Assembly: GCF_900112595.1 (NCBI RefSeq)
Contig: NZ_FOMI01000001.1
Span: 372,001-436,000, forward strand
Direction of reading: 5' to 3'
From: Algibacter pectinivorans
GTDB lineage: Bacteria > Bacteroidota > Bacteroidia > Flavobacteriales > Flavobacteriaceae
DNA length: 64,000 bases
The notes beneath the pieces are model-generated. The model did no database searches. It was not told where the DNA came from and was given only the letters and a program-made list of their open reading frames with translations. The position numbers were made by a program, and so were the translations under genes. Positions 1-7,641 of this stretch are shown here, piece by piece (the stretch's first letter is position 1; each line of letters opens with the position of its first letter).

Positions 1-20
1 ATTTTTTAACCGAATTCATG

Positions 21-28
21 TACTTTTG
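21..28 (+). promoter_or_regulatory. Putative -7 promoter box for the Ig-like lipoprotein gene
   Basis: TACTTTTG matches the Bacteroidetes -7 consensus TAnnTTTG and lies 19 bases before the chosen ATG. The -33 element would fall at or before the window edge, so it cannot be judged. Confidence 0.4.
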
Positions 29-47
29 CTAAAAATTTAAGTTGTTG

Positions 48-1652
48 ATGAATAAGACCCTTTCAAATTTTATTTTCGCCTTAATTATTGGCTTAGTTAT
101 TATTAGTTGTGCTAATCGTGGAACGCCACAAGGTGGTCCAAAAGATGAAACACCTCCTAGAATTGTAAAATCTGAACCAGAAAATTATTCAACCAACTTT
201 AAAGGCGATGAAATTAAGGTGTACTTTGACGAGTACATTAAAATAAAAGACATTAAAAAACAGCTTATTATCTCGCCACCAATGAATACGCCACCAGACG
301 TTTCACCTTTAAGTGGCGGAAGTAAATATATTACCATTAAAATTTACGACACCTTACAACCTAATACCACTTACGCTTTTAATTTTGGAAATAGTATAAC
401 AGATAACAACGAAGGCAACCCGTATCCATATTACCGTTACGTCCTATCTACTGGCGATTATATTGATTCGCTATCTGTAAAAGGCAACATTGTTGACGCC
501 TTAAAAAAGAAGCCAGAAACTTTTGTAAATGTAGCCTTATACGAAGTAGATTCTACCTTTAGAGACTCTGTGGTTTATAAAGCTGCTCCAAAATATATTA
601 CAAATACTTTAGATAGTATTACTACCTTTTCTATAGATAACTTAAAACCTGGCAAGTATTTATTAATGGCTTTAAAGGATGGTAATGGCGATAATAAGTT
701 TCAACAAAAAACCGATCAAATAGCATTTCATAAAAATTATATTGAAGTGCCTACCGACTCATTATACACCTTACGCCTTTTTAACGAAACGTTAGATTTT
801 AAAGCAACTAGACCGCGTTTAATTGCCGGCGAAAAAATTGCTTTTGGTTTTGAAGGTGATTATAATGGTATGCAAATAGACCTACTCTCTGACACGCCTT
901 CGGATTTTGAATACCGCATTACCAAAGACCCCACAAAAGATTCGTTAAACTATTGGTACAAACCTAAATTTGAAACCGATTCTTTACTGTTTAAAGTTAG
1001 CAATACCGATTACGAAAAAGAGTTTACTGTTAGACTGAGTAAAAAAGATAAAGACACTTTAGTTATTGGAGCCTCGCCTTCTGGTAATATTGATTATGAC
1101 GAAGATTTTAAAATAGCAGGTAGCACGCCACTTACAAAAATGGATGTTTCGAAGATTAGCATGATAGATAAAGACTCTACAATTGTAAGCTTTAAAACTG
1201 ATTTTGATACGCTAAACAATGCCTATTTATTTAAGTTTGATAAAACTGAAGACAACAACTATAAAATTAAAATTCTTCCTGAGGCCTTTGAAGATTTTTA
1301 TGGCGACAAAAATAAGGACACTTTAAATTTAAGTTTAAGAACTAAAAAAGCTTCCGATTTTGGTTATGTGAGATTTACCATTGTAAATGCTACATACCCA
1401 CTTATTATTCAATTAACTGATAAAAAAGGAGAGGTTAAAGAAGAACGCTATGCCACCGAAGCTGGTACTGTAGACTTTTTAAACATAGCTGCAGGGATGT
1501 ATTCTATACGCGTTGTTCATGATGCCAATAGCAACGGCATGTACGATACGGGGAACTACCTAAAAAAGATTCAACCAGAAAAAATTAGTCATTTTCAAGA
1601 AATTGAAATTAGAGCAGATTGGGGAATTCAAGAAACACTTACGTTTAAGTAA
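48..1652 (+). CDS. Ig-like (Big_5-type) domain lipoprotein
   Basis: A predicted cell-envelope lipoprotein of unknown exact role. I chose the ATG at 48 over two TTG codons just upstream (42, 45) because it begins a clean signal peptide ending in a lipobox, with Cys21 as the lipidation site. The N-terminal part (about residues 35-120, starting DETPPRIV) resembles the bacterial Ig-like Big_5 domain found in many Flavobacteriaceae lipoproteins. The remainder looks like beta-sandwich repeats, with calcium-site-like Asp/Asn/Gly segments such as DGNGDN and DANSNG. Its 3' end overlaps the convergent amidase gene by 8 bases. No enzymatic motif is visible. The family call is good; the function is unknown. 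Confidence 0.8.
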   Translation: MNKTLSNFIFALIIGLVIISCANRGTPQGGPKDETPPRIVKSEPENYSTNFKGDEIKVYFDEYIKIKDIKKQLIISPPMNTPPDVSPLSGGSKYITIKIYDTLQPNTTYAFNFGNSITDNNEGNPYPYYRYVLSTGDYIDSLSVKGNIVDALKKKPETFVNVALYEVDSTFRDSVVYKAAPKYITNTLDSITTFSIDNLKPGKYLLMALKDGNGDNKFQQKTDQIAFHKNYIEVPTDSLYTLRLFNETLDFKATRPRLIAGEKIAFGFEGDYNGMQIDLLSDTPSDFEYRITKDPTKDSLNYWYKPKFETDSLLFKVSNTDYEKEFTVRLSKKDKDTLVIGASPSGNIDYDEDFKIAGSTPLTKMDVSKISMIDKDSTIVSFKTDFDTLNNAYLFKFDKTEDNNYKIKILPEAFEDFYGDKNKDTLNLSLRTKKASDFGYVRFTIVNATYPLIIQLTDKKGEVKEERYATEAGTVDFLNIAAGMYSIRVVHDANSNGMYDTGNYLKKIQPEKISHFQEIEIRADWGIQETLTFK

Positions 1653-2424
1653 TTTTAAATTGATCTTTATCGTTTAAAAATTTAAGCTTGTTTCTGTAGG
1701 CTTCCACATGTCGTTTTTCGAGTGTAGCGATTTTTATAGTGTCCTTATTTGGAGCACAGGTTACTAATGGCTCTCCAAGCACATCATACACCGCCGAATG
1801 ACCAGAATACACAGCGTTTACACCATCAACTCCAACCCTGTTAACACCAACGCAATAGCTCATATTTTCTATGGCACGCGCCTTTAATAAAGTATCCCAA
1901 GCAGAAACTCTGGGTTTTGGCCAATTGGCAACGTAAAGGAGCACATCATAATCTTCGGTATTTCGCGCCCAAACAGGAAAACGCAAATCGTAACAAATTA
2001 AAGGGCAAATTTTCCAACCTTTATAATCTACAATCACTTTTTTGGTACCCGAAGTATATACTTTTTCTTCGCCAACTAAGGTAAACGAGTGGCGTTTATC
2101 ATAATGTGTTACCTGGCCAGAAGGCATTACAAAAAGCAAGCGATTATAAAAAGCATTCCCTTCTAAAATAACCATACTACCAACAATGGCAGCATCTACT
2201 TGTAAGGCTAATTCTTTTAACCAAGTTACTGTTTTACCATCCATAGTTTCGGCAACAGCCGAAGCATTCATGGTAAAACCAGAAGTAAACATTTCGGGAA
2301 GTACAATAATATCGACATCCTCTGAAATGTTTTTAATTTTCTTTGTGAAGTTTACACGGTTTTGATCAGGATTTTCCCAGGCTAAATCCGTTTGAATTAA
2401 CGCTATTTTAAGGTCTTTTTTCAT
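1645..2424 (-). CDS. Nitrilase-superfamily amidohydrolase (YafV/omega-amidase type)
   Basis: A cytoplasmic carbon-nitrogen hydrolase that probably deaminates alpha-keto acid omega-amides made by transamination (omega-amidase, methionine-salvage repair), as YafV relatives do. The Glu-Lys-Cys triad is visible: Glu in LPEMF (about residue 44), Lys in YDKRHSF, and Cys in LICYDLRFP. The length of 259 residues is normal for the family, and it lacks the extra domains of glutamine-dependent NAD synthetase. It converges on the upstream lipoprotein gene. Superfamily assignment is firm; the exact substrate is inferred from the family. Confidence 0.85.
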   Translation of the reverse strand: MKKDLKIALIQTDLAWENPDQNRVNFTKKIKNISEDVDIIVLPEMFTSGFTMNASAVAETMDGKTVTWLKELALQVDAAIVGSMVILEGNAFYNRLLFVMPSGQVTHYDKRHSFTLVGEEKVYTSGTKKVIVDYKGWKICPLICYDLRFPVWARNTEDYDVLLYVANWPKPRVSAWDTLLKARAIENMSYCVGVNRVGVDGVNAVYSGHSAVYDVLGEPLVTCAPNKDTIKIATLEKRHVEAYRNKLKFLNDKDQFKIT

Positions 2425-2502
2425 AGATATTAGATCTAAACCTTAAAATAACGTTTTTTAATTCTATTTTAAAACAGAAACAGATTATTTCTATTTAGCA
2501 CC

Positions 2503-2991
2503 TTATAGTTTTTTCTTTGCTTTTGCTGAAGCTTCTTTATATTTTTCGATTTTGTCTAACCATTTTTCTTCATCAACTGGCGACAATTTTCCTTTGCTTT
2601 TTAGCTTTTCGTATTTAGAAAGTGCCTCCTTATGCTTTTTAGCCGCTTTGTCGTAATTAGATTGTGCTTTTTGGCTTTTCTTTAATTCCTTTTCTGCCTT
2701 TTTTTGCTTCTTTTCAGCTTGTTTTTGTTCTTTTTCTGCCTTTTCCTGCTCTTTTTCGGCTTTTTCTAGACGTTTTTTAGTTTCTTCGTCACTTTTAATT
2801 TGAGCCATTTTACTGTTAAAAGCTGCTAAAACTCCGGCTTTATCTTCTTCTGATAAGGTATCAGTAACATCGACCCCAGCTTTAAAAATTTTATCTTTTT
2901 TAATTTCGTATGGTTCCCCATTAAAATTAACATCTTGGGCATTAACAACAAACCCTAAACCTAAAAATAGTACTATCAATAAATATTTCAT
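2503..2991 (-). CDS. Lys/Glu-rich exported coiled-coil protein, function unknown
   Basis: A small secreted or periplasmic protein. An upstream in-frame start at 3033 exists, but the ATG at 2991 (MKYLLIVLFLGLGF) starts directly with a signal peptide ending ...VNAQ, so I use 2991, giving about 162 residues. The middle is a long heptad-like stretch dominated by Lys, Glu and Gln (repeats of KAEKEQ), predicting an extended alpha-helical coiled coil; the C-terminus is again Lys-rich. No enzymatic motif is seen and I do not recognise a named family. It stands alone between the amidase and the MutS-like gene. Confidence 0.7.
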   Translation of the reverse strand: MKYLLIVLFLGLGFVVNAQDVNFNGEPYEIKKDKIFKAGVDVTDTLSEEDKAGVLAAFNSKMAQIKSDEETKKRLEKAEKEQEKAEKEQKQAEKKQKKAEKELKKSQKAQSNYDKAAKKHKEALSKYEKLKSKGKLSPVDEEKWLDKIEKYKEASAKAKKKL

Positions 2992-3177
2992 TATGTATTC
3001 TTTTTTTATATTAAATGTACTAATTAGACCCAAAACTTTTACAAAAGTTACTTAAGATAGTACTTTTTTATATAACCATAGTTTTATAAAAACGCATACC
3101 ACGTTTTACTAACTATATACAAATAAGATTAAAAAAATGAATAAATCTAAAAACTAAGCCATAAATAACAAAAAGAT

Positions 3178-4950
3178 CTATACAATCTCCATTTTCTTCA
3201 ATAAAAACGATGCATTCATATTTTGGCAAACACCTGTTTTTAAAGTATAATCAAAATGAAGCTCATCGTTAATTATTTCGGCGTCAAAATAATAATTTTT
3301 AACAGCCTCTAATTCTTTCTCGATTTCACAAAGACTTAAATCGTGGGTTGCTATAATTCCTGTAGCGTTCGATGCTACTAACTTTTCAACAAACTTTCTA
3401 GAGCCTATAGCCTTATCGGTACTATTGGTACCTTTTAAAATTTCGTCTAAAATTATAAAATAAGGTTCTTTTTGAATGGCATCTACAATGTATTTAAGCC
3501 GTGTTAATTCCGAAAAGAAATACGAACTATCATCGGCTAAAGAATCTGTTGTACGCATGCTCGTAATTAGTTTTACCGGCGAATATTGCGTTGATTGTGC
3601 ACAAATAGGTAACCCAACGTTAGCCATTACAATATGTAGCGATACGGTTCTTAAAAAGGTACTTTTACCAGCCATATTTGCTCCAGTAACTATAAAAAAC
3701 GCTTCGTTTTCTATGGTTAAATCGCTATCCACACGCTTGTTTTTATTTAATAAGGGATGTCCTAAACCTTTGGCTTTTATAACCGCTCCTTGTTCTAAAA
3801 TCTCTGGAAACACAAATTCCGGATGGTTATAAGCATAATTACCAAAAGAATTATAAGCATCAAAAAACGACACCACATCAAACCAATCGGAAACCTTATT
3901 GCCATACTGCGCTATCCATTGTTCTATTTTATAACTATTTCTAATATCGGTTAAAAAATAACCGTTACCAAAAATGGCTCCTATTAGGTTGTTTCTATTA
4001 TCTAAAGCATCTAAAGACTTTGAAAACACTTTAAAAATTTCGGAAGCTTTCTTGTTATCAGACTGAATCTGCCTCTGCTTTTGTTGTAACAATTCCGAAG
4101 TAAAGGATTCGTTTTCAATTAAATCTAACAAACTAGCATACTGCCTAAAGGTATCTTTAATCTTATCGGTGTTAGACGCTAATACATTTATTTTTTTAAG
4201 GTAACGCCCTGTTATAGCTAACCCAATAAATAACCAATAGCCAATTATTGCCTTATTTTCAATAACGTTTAATACCGTAAGCGCTAATAAAACGAGCGTT
4301 CCTAAACTAAATACTAGTGGCAACCAAGACATTATTTTTGGTAAAAATGATTTATGACTTTGCAACCACCCAATAATCTGTTTTGCTGGAGTTTCAACAT
4401 GCACCAAACTCGATGTTGCTGTATAATGCTGGCGCCATTTAGGTTTATTATTTAGCTCATTAATAGCTTCTTGTCTAGCCTTAATACAATCTACATTATT
4501 AGCTTTAAGTGCATTTGCCAATTGCACTGTACCTTCTTGTATAGTGGTTCTGTTTATAAATTGAAAAAACGAACCACGACCAAACAAGTCGATATCTAAA
4601 CTATAATAATGTGTTGGGTCCTGAAATTGTAAACCATCATTTCGGTCGTGAAAATCGCCCGAGGCAATTTTAATTTCATCTTCATTAATCTGCACCAAAG
4701 CTTTATTAAAATCGCGTTGCCTTTTAATATCGGTATGCTTTGATAATAAATAAATAAACAAAACAACGCCAAAAACAGCTATTGCCACTGCAATTTGCCA
4801 CTGGTTAAAAAAGAAATACACCCCAAAACCAATACCCACAAACACCGCTAATCGATACAAGCTAAAAAGCGTCATAGTGTTAGTTAAGCGTTGCACTTGC
4901 GCTTTATAAACCTGTAAATGGGTTTTATAGTATTCTAATGGATTTTTCAT
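3178..4950 (-). CDS. Membrane-anchored MutS-family ATPase
   Basis: A MutS-related ABC-type ATPase lacking the mismatch-recognition domain. The C-terminal third carries the MutS ATPase: Walker A TGANMAGKST near residue 423, Walker B FIILDEI near residue 500, and the ATHDLSL switch His. Unlike MutS, the N-terminus has two hydrophobic helices (about residues 28-70) and there is another pair around residues 205-245, so the ATPase is probably anchored on the cytoplasmic face of the inner membrane. Between them lies a helical region resembling the MutS lever/clamp. At 590 residues it is much shorter than MutS1 (about 850). Such proteins recur in Bacteroidetes annotated only as MutS-related; a role in repair is unproven. 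Confidence 0.8.
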   Translation of the reverse strand: MKNPLEYYKTHLQVYKAQVQRLTNTMTLFSLYRLAVFVGIGFGVYFFFNQWQIAVAIAVFGVVLFIYLLSKHTDIKRQRDFNKALVQINEDEIKIASGDFHDRNDGLQFQDPTHYYSLDIDLFGRGSFFQFINRTTIQEGTVQLANALKANNVDCIKARQEAINELNNKPKWRQHYTATSSLVHVETPAKQIIGWLQSHKSFLPKIMSWLPLVFSLGTLVLLALTVLNVIENKAIIGYWLFIGLAITGRYLKKINVLASNTDKIKDTFRQYASLLDLIENESFTSELLQQKQRQIQSDNKKASEIFKVFSKSLDALDNRNNLIGAIFGNGYFLTDIRNSYKIEQWIAQYGNKVSDWFDVVSFFDAYNSFGNYAYNHPEFVFPEILEQGAVIKAKGLGHPLLNKNKRVDSDLTIENEAFFIVTGANMAGKSTFLRTVSLHIVMANVGLPICAQSTQYSPVKLITSMRTTDSLADDSSYFFSELTRLKYIVDAIQKEPYFIILDEILKGTNSTDKAIGSRKFVEKLVASNATGIIATHDLSLCEIEKELEAVKNYYFDAEIINDELHFDYTLKTGVCQNMNASFLLKKMEIV

Positions 4951-4978
4951 GACCTGTTATTATGCAATAAAGAAACAA

Positions 4979-5006
4979 AAAAGCCCTGAAAATATTCAGA
5001 GCTTTT
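4979..5006 (-). terminator. Rho-independent terminator after the metallopeptidase gene
   Basis: An inverted repeat (AAAGCcCTGAA / TTCAGaGCTTT) with an AATA loop and flanking A/T runs lies 23 bases beyond the stop codon of the metallopeptidase gene read on the minus strand. Confidence 0.65.
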
Positions 5007-5028
5007 AGTAAGTAATTTTTATATGGTT

Positions 5029-5727
5029 TTAATCGCGCCCTCCAAAAACTTGAAGTGCCCAATACATAAGTGAAGCAATGGCACCAATGGCAGCAACCAA
5101 ATATGTTCTAGCGGCCCATTTTAAAGCATCTTCAGACCCTTTATATTCTTCTGGAGTTACTATGTTTTTATTTTTTAACCATGCTAATGCTCTATTACTA
5201 GCATCGTACTCTACAGGTAAAGTAATAACACTAAATATGGTTGCAAAACTCATCATTACCAAACCAGCAATAGCTACCCATTGTCCGGCACCGCCTAAAG
5301 CGTTAGAAGCCATTAAAGCAATACCACCAAACACAACCCATTGCGACATGCTAGAGGTAATTTGTACCACAGGTACTAATTTAGACCTCATAGTTAAATA
5401 ACTATATGCCGTAGCATGTTGCACTGCATGTCCGCATTCGTGAGCAGCAACAGCCGCTGCCGCTGCATTACGTTGGTTATATACAGATTCGCTTAAATTA
5501 ACCGTTTTATTAGTAGGATTGTAATGGTCGGTTAATTGTCCTCTTGTAGAAATAACCTCAACATCTCTAATACCATGATCGGCTAACATTTTTTCGGCAA
5601 TTTCTGCACCACTCATACCGTTTCGCAAATGTACTTGCGAGTATTTTTTAAACTTCCTTTTTAATTGACTACTTACCAACCAACTCATTAAAGAAATGGC
5701 ACCAATTAATATATAATATCCAATCAT
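5029..5727 (-). CDS. Zinc metallopeptidase, YugP family
   Basis: A membrane-embedded putative zinc protease of the Zn_peptidase_2 (YugP) family. The gluzincin-type motif HECGH is present near residue 97, within AAHECGHAVQHA, and hydrophobic helices occur at the N-terminus and in pairs after the active site (about residues 125-185) and at the C-terminus. The length of 232 residues is typical. It is followed by its own terminator and flanked by the unrelated MutS-like and alanine dehydrogenase genes, so it is probably monocistronic. The substrate is unknown. Confidence 0.88.
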   Translation of the reverse strand: MIGYYILIGAISLMSWLVSSQLKRKFKKYSQVHLRNGMSGAEIAEKMLADHGIRDVEVISTRGQLTDHYNPTNKTVNLSESVYNQRNAAAAAVAAHECGHAVQHATAYSYLTMRSKLVPVVQITSSMSQWVVFGGIALMASNALGGAGQWVAIAGLVMMSFATIFSVITLPVEYDASNRALAWLKNKNIVTPEEYKGSEDALKWAARTYLVAAIGAIASLMYWALQVFGGRD

Positions 5728-5830
5728 TGTTTTTGTTTTAAAATTATAATTAAAGATAACAAAAATAAAGCCAAATTTATAAACTGAATAAATGTCAGTT
5801 AAATAAAACCCTAGGTATTAAAACAAAAAA

Positions 5831-5866
5831 AACGCCTAAACCTTTATTAATAAGTATTTAGACGTT
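5831..5866 (-). terminator. Terminator after ald
   Basis: The inverted repeat AACGcCTAAA / TTTAGaCGTT, embedded in A- and T-rich flanks, lies directly beyond the ald stop codon on the minus strand. Confidence 0.65.
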
Positions 5867-5888
5867 TTAAAATATAGTTAAAAAAGGC

Positions 5889-6983
5889 TTAAGCCATTTC
5901 CATATCAAAAGCTTCGGCAATCTCTTTATATACAATCTCGCCTTTTACAATGTTTAATCCTTTAGCTAAAGCCGCACTATTTTTGCATGCTTTTTCCCAA
6001 CCATCGTTAGCTAATTTAATAACATAAGGCAATGTTACATTAGTTAAACCCATTGTAGATGTGTAAGGTACAGCTCCAGGCATATTGGCCACACTATAAT
6101 GCACAACCTCATCTATAATGTAAGTAGGATCTTGGTGTGTAGTAGGTTTTGTAGTTTCAAAACAACCACCTTGATCAACAGCTACGTCAACCATAACGGT
6201 TCCTGGGCGCATTTCTTTAAGCATGTCTCTAGTAATTAATTTAGGCGCTCTTGCCCCTTTAATTAATACACCACCAATAATTAAATCGGAATCTACAATA
6301 TGTTTTCTAATATTATACTCACTAGAAAACTCACTAATAACGTTGTTTGGCATAACATCACTAACATGGCGTAGCGCTTTCATATTAATATCTAAAATGT
6401 GTACACTAGCTCCTAAACCAGATGCCATACGTGCTGCCTGTAAACCAACTACTCCAGCACCTAAAATTAATACTTTAGCAGGAGGCACTCCAGGAATTCC
6501 GCCTAATAAAATACCACGACCCATAATAGGTTTTTCAAGATATTTAGCGCCCTGTTGTACAGACATTCTACCAGCTACCTCAGACATAGGAATTAATAAT
6601 GGTAACGACCCATCGGCATCTTCAACCGTTTCATAAGCTATACAAATAGCCTTACTATCAATCATTGCATTAGTTAACACCTCGCTACTCGCAAAATGAA
6701 AATACGTAAACACAATCTGGTCGGCTTTAATTAACTTATATTCTGGCTCAATAGGTTCCTTCACCTTTACAATCATATCGGCAACACTATAAATCTCTTC
6801 AATAGTATCAAGAATTGTAGCTCCCGCCTCAATATAATCGTCGTCTAAAAAACCACTATTAAACCCAGCGTTTTTTTGAATATAAACGTTATGGTTTCGT
6901 TTTGTAAGTTCAAAAACACCAGAAGGTGTCATGCCTACTCTATTTTCATTGTTTTTAATTTCTATAGGAACTCCAATTTTCAT
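5889..6983 (-). CDS. ald: Alanine dehydrogenase
   Basis: NAD-dependent reversible oxidative deamination of L-alanine to pyruvate and ammonia in the cytoplasm. The N-terminal AlaDh/PNT domain begins MKIGVPIEIKNNENRV and contains the catalytic Lys in IVKVKEP (about residue 73) and His in FTYFHFAS (about residue 96). The Rossmann domain follows with the dinucleotide loop LILGAGVVG near residue 175 and the C-terminal signature YTSTMGLTNVTLPY. The length of 364 residues fits. It has an individual promoter-like box (7014-7021) and a terminator, so it is likely transcribed alone. Confidence 0.95.
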   Translation of the reverse strand: MKIGVPIEIKNNENRVGMTPSGVFELTKRNHNVYIQKNAGFNSGFLDDDYIEAGATILDTIEEIYSVADMIVKVKEPIEPEYKLIKADQIVFTYFHFASSEVLTNAMIDSKAICIAYETVEDADGSLPLLIPMSEVAGRMSVQQGAKYLEKPIMGRGILLGGIPGVPPAKVLILGAGVVGLQAARMASGLGASVHILDINMKALRHVSDVMPNNVISEFSSEYNIRKHIVDSDLIIGGVLIKGARAPKLITRDMLKEMRPGTVMVDVAVDQGGCFETTKPTTHQDPTYIIDEVVHYSVANMPGAVPYTSTMGLTNVTLPYVIKLANDGWEKACKNSAALAKGLNIVKGEIVYKEIAEAFDMEMA

Positions 6984-7013
6984 AATTAAGTTGTTTAGGT
7001 GTGAAAACTAGAG

Positions 7014-7021
7014 CAAAATTA
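7014..7021 (-). promoter_or_regulatory. Putative -7 promoter box for ald
   Basis: On the minus strand this reads TAATTTTG, a full match to TAnnTTTG, 30 bases before the ald ATG. No convincing TTTG element was found at the expected upstream distance. Confidence 0.4.
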
Positions 7022-7151
7022 AAACAATAATTTTAAATATTATTTGAAAAATGCGCTTTTTGTTAAATTATTTTCACACAAAAACAACTAAATCTAATTT
7101 TTACATAATTTACATTAATTTAATAGGAATTACCTAGACCAGTATAACGCC

Positions 7152-7412
7152 TTATTTTTTAGAGTATTTTATTTTAAAATACATCAATAAAAAAGCAGAA
7201 ACCACTGTAATACTGTTGGCAAAAATCATAGATGGGCTATCTTTTAAAACCCCATAAATTAACCAAGCCACAATACCAGCAAAAAACATTAATAACATAG
7301 GTAAAGACAAACCGGTAACATCTTTCGTTTTCCAAGTTTTAAATACCTGCGGAAGAAAAGCAGCAGTCGTTAAAATGGCCGCTACAAATCCAATAGTTTC
7401 AGTATAATTCAT
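7152..7412 (-). CDS. SemiSWEET-type small sugar transporter
   Basis: A three-helix membrane protein that works as a homodimer, probably for sugar movement. The ATG at 7412 (MNYTETIGFVAAIL) is preferred over upstream in-frame starts, because the upstream segment falls in a degenerate intergenic repeat. The 86 residues contain the PQ-loop signature FLPQVFKTWKTKDVTGLS in helix 1, a second helix ending WLIYG, and a third helix SMIFANSITVVSAF with the conserved Asn. Length and three-helix layout match SemiSWEET. The substrate cannot be read from the sequence. Confidence 0.88.
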   Translation of the reverse strand: MNYTETIGFVAAILTTAAFLPQVFKTWKTKDVTGLSLPMLLMFFAGIVAWLIYGVLKDSPSMIFANSITVVSAFLLMYFKIKYSKK

Positions 7413-7439
7413 TCTTATTTTTAATAAAATTATTAGGGC

Positions 7440-7540
7440 ATTACCCAAGGGTCGGGCTTTCGGCAGTCGCTTTTTTGTGTTGCATAGGCGCAACAACACA
7501 AAAAGAGCTTCAACAAAACCTCAATCCCTAATGCGGGTGT
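7440..7540. repeat. Degenerate intergenic repeat, copy 1
   Basis: It shares end motifs with the elements at 28849-28920 and 40064-40142: GGTCGGGCTTTCG on one side, and AATCCCTAATGCGGGTG (inverse of the GCGTTAGGGAT motif) on the other. The interior differs and holds a 12-base inverted repeat, TTGTGTTGCATAGGCGCAACAACACAA-like, as a GTGTTG/CAACAC hairpin. It lies between leuS and the SemiSWEET gene, outside coding sequence. Confidence 0.55.
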
Positions 7541-7641
7541 ATTTGTTTTTGGCAGTACTAATTTTAAATTAAAACCAACCTATTTTAGTCCTTTTCACGA
7601 CAAGCAAAATTATGGAATAGCGTAAGCAGTTAGTATTTAAC

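Noticed and set aside
7412-7499. Longer N-terminus for the SemiSWEET gene
   Set aside because: The extra 29 residues are basic and encoded within repeat-like sequence, and the family begins at the internal ATG at 7412.
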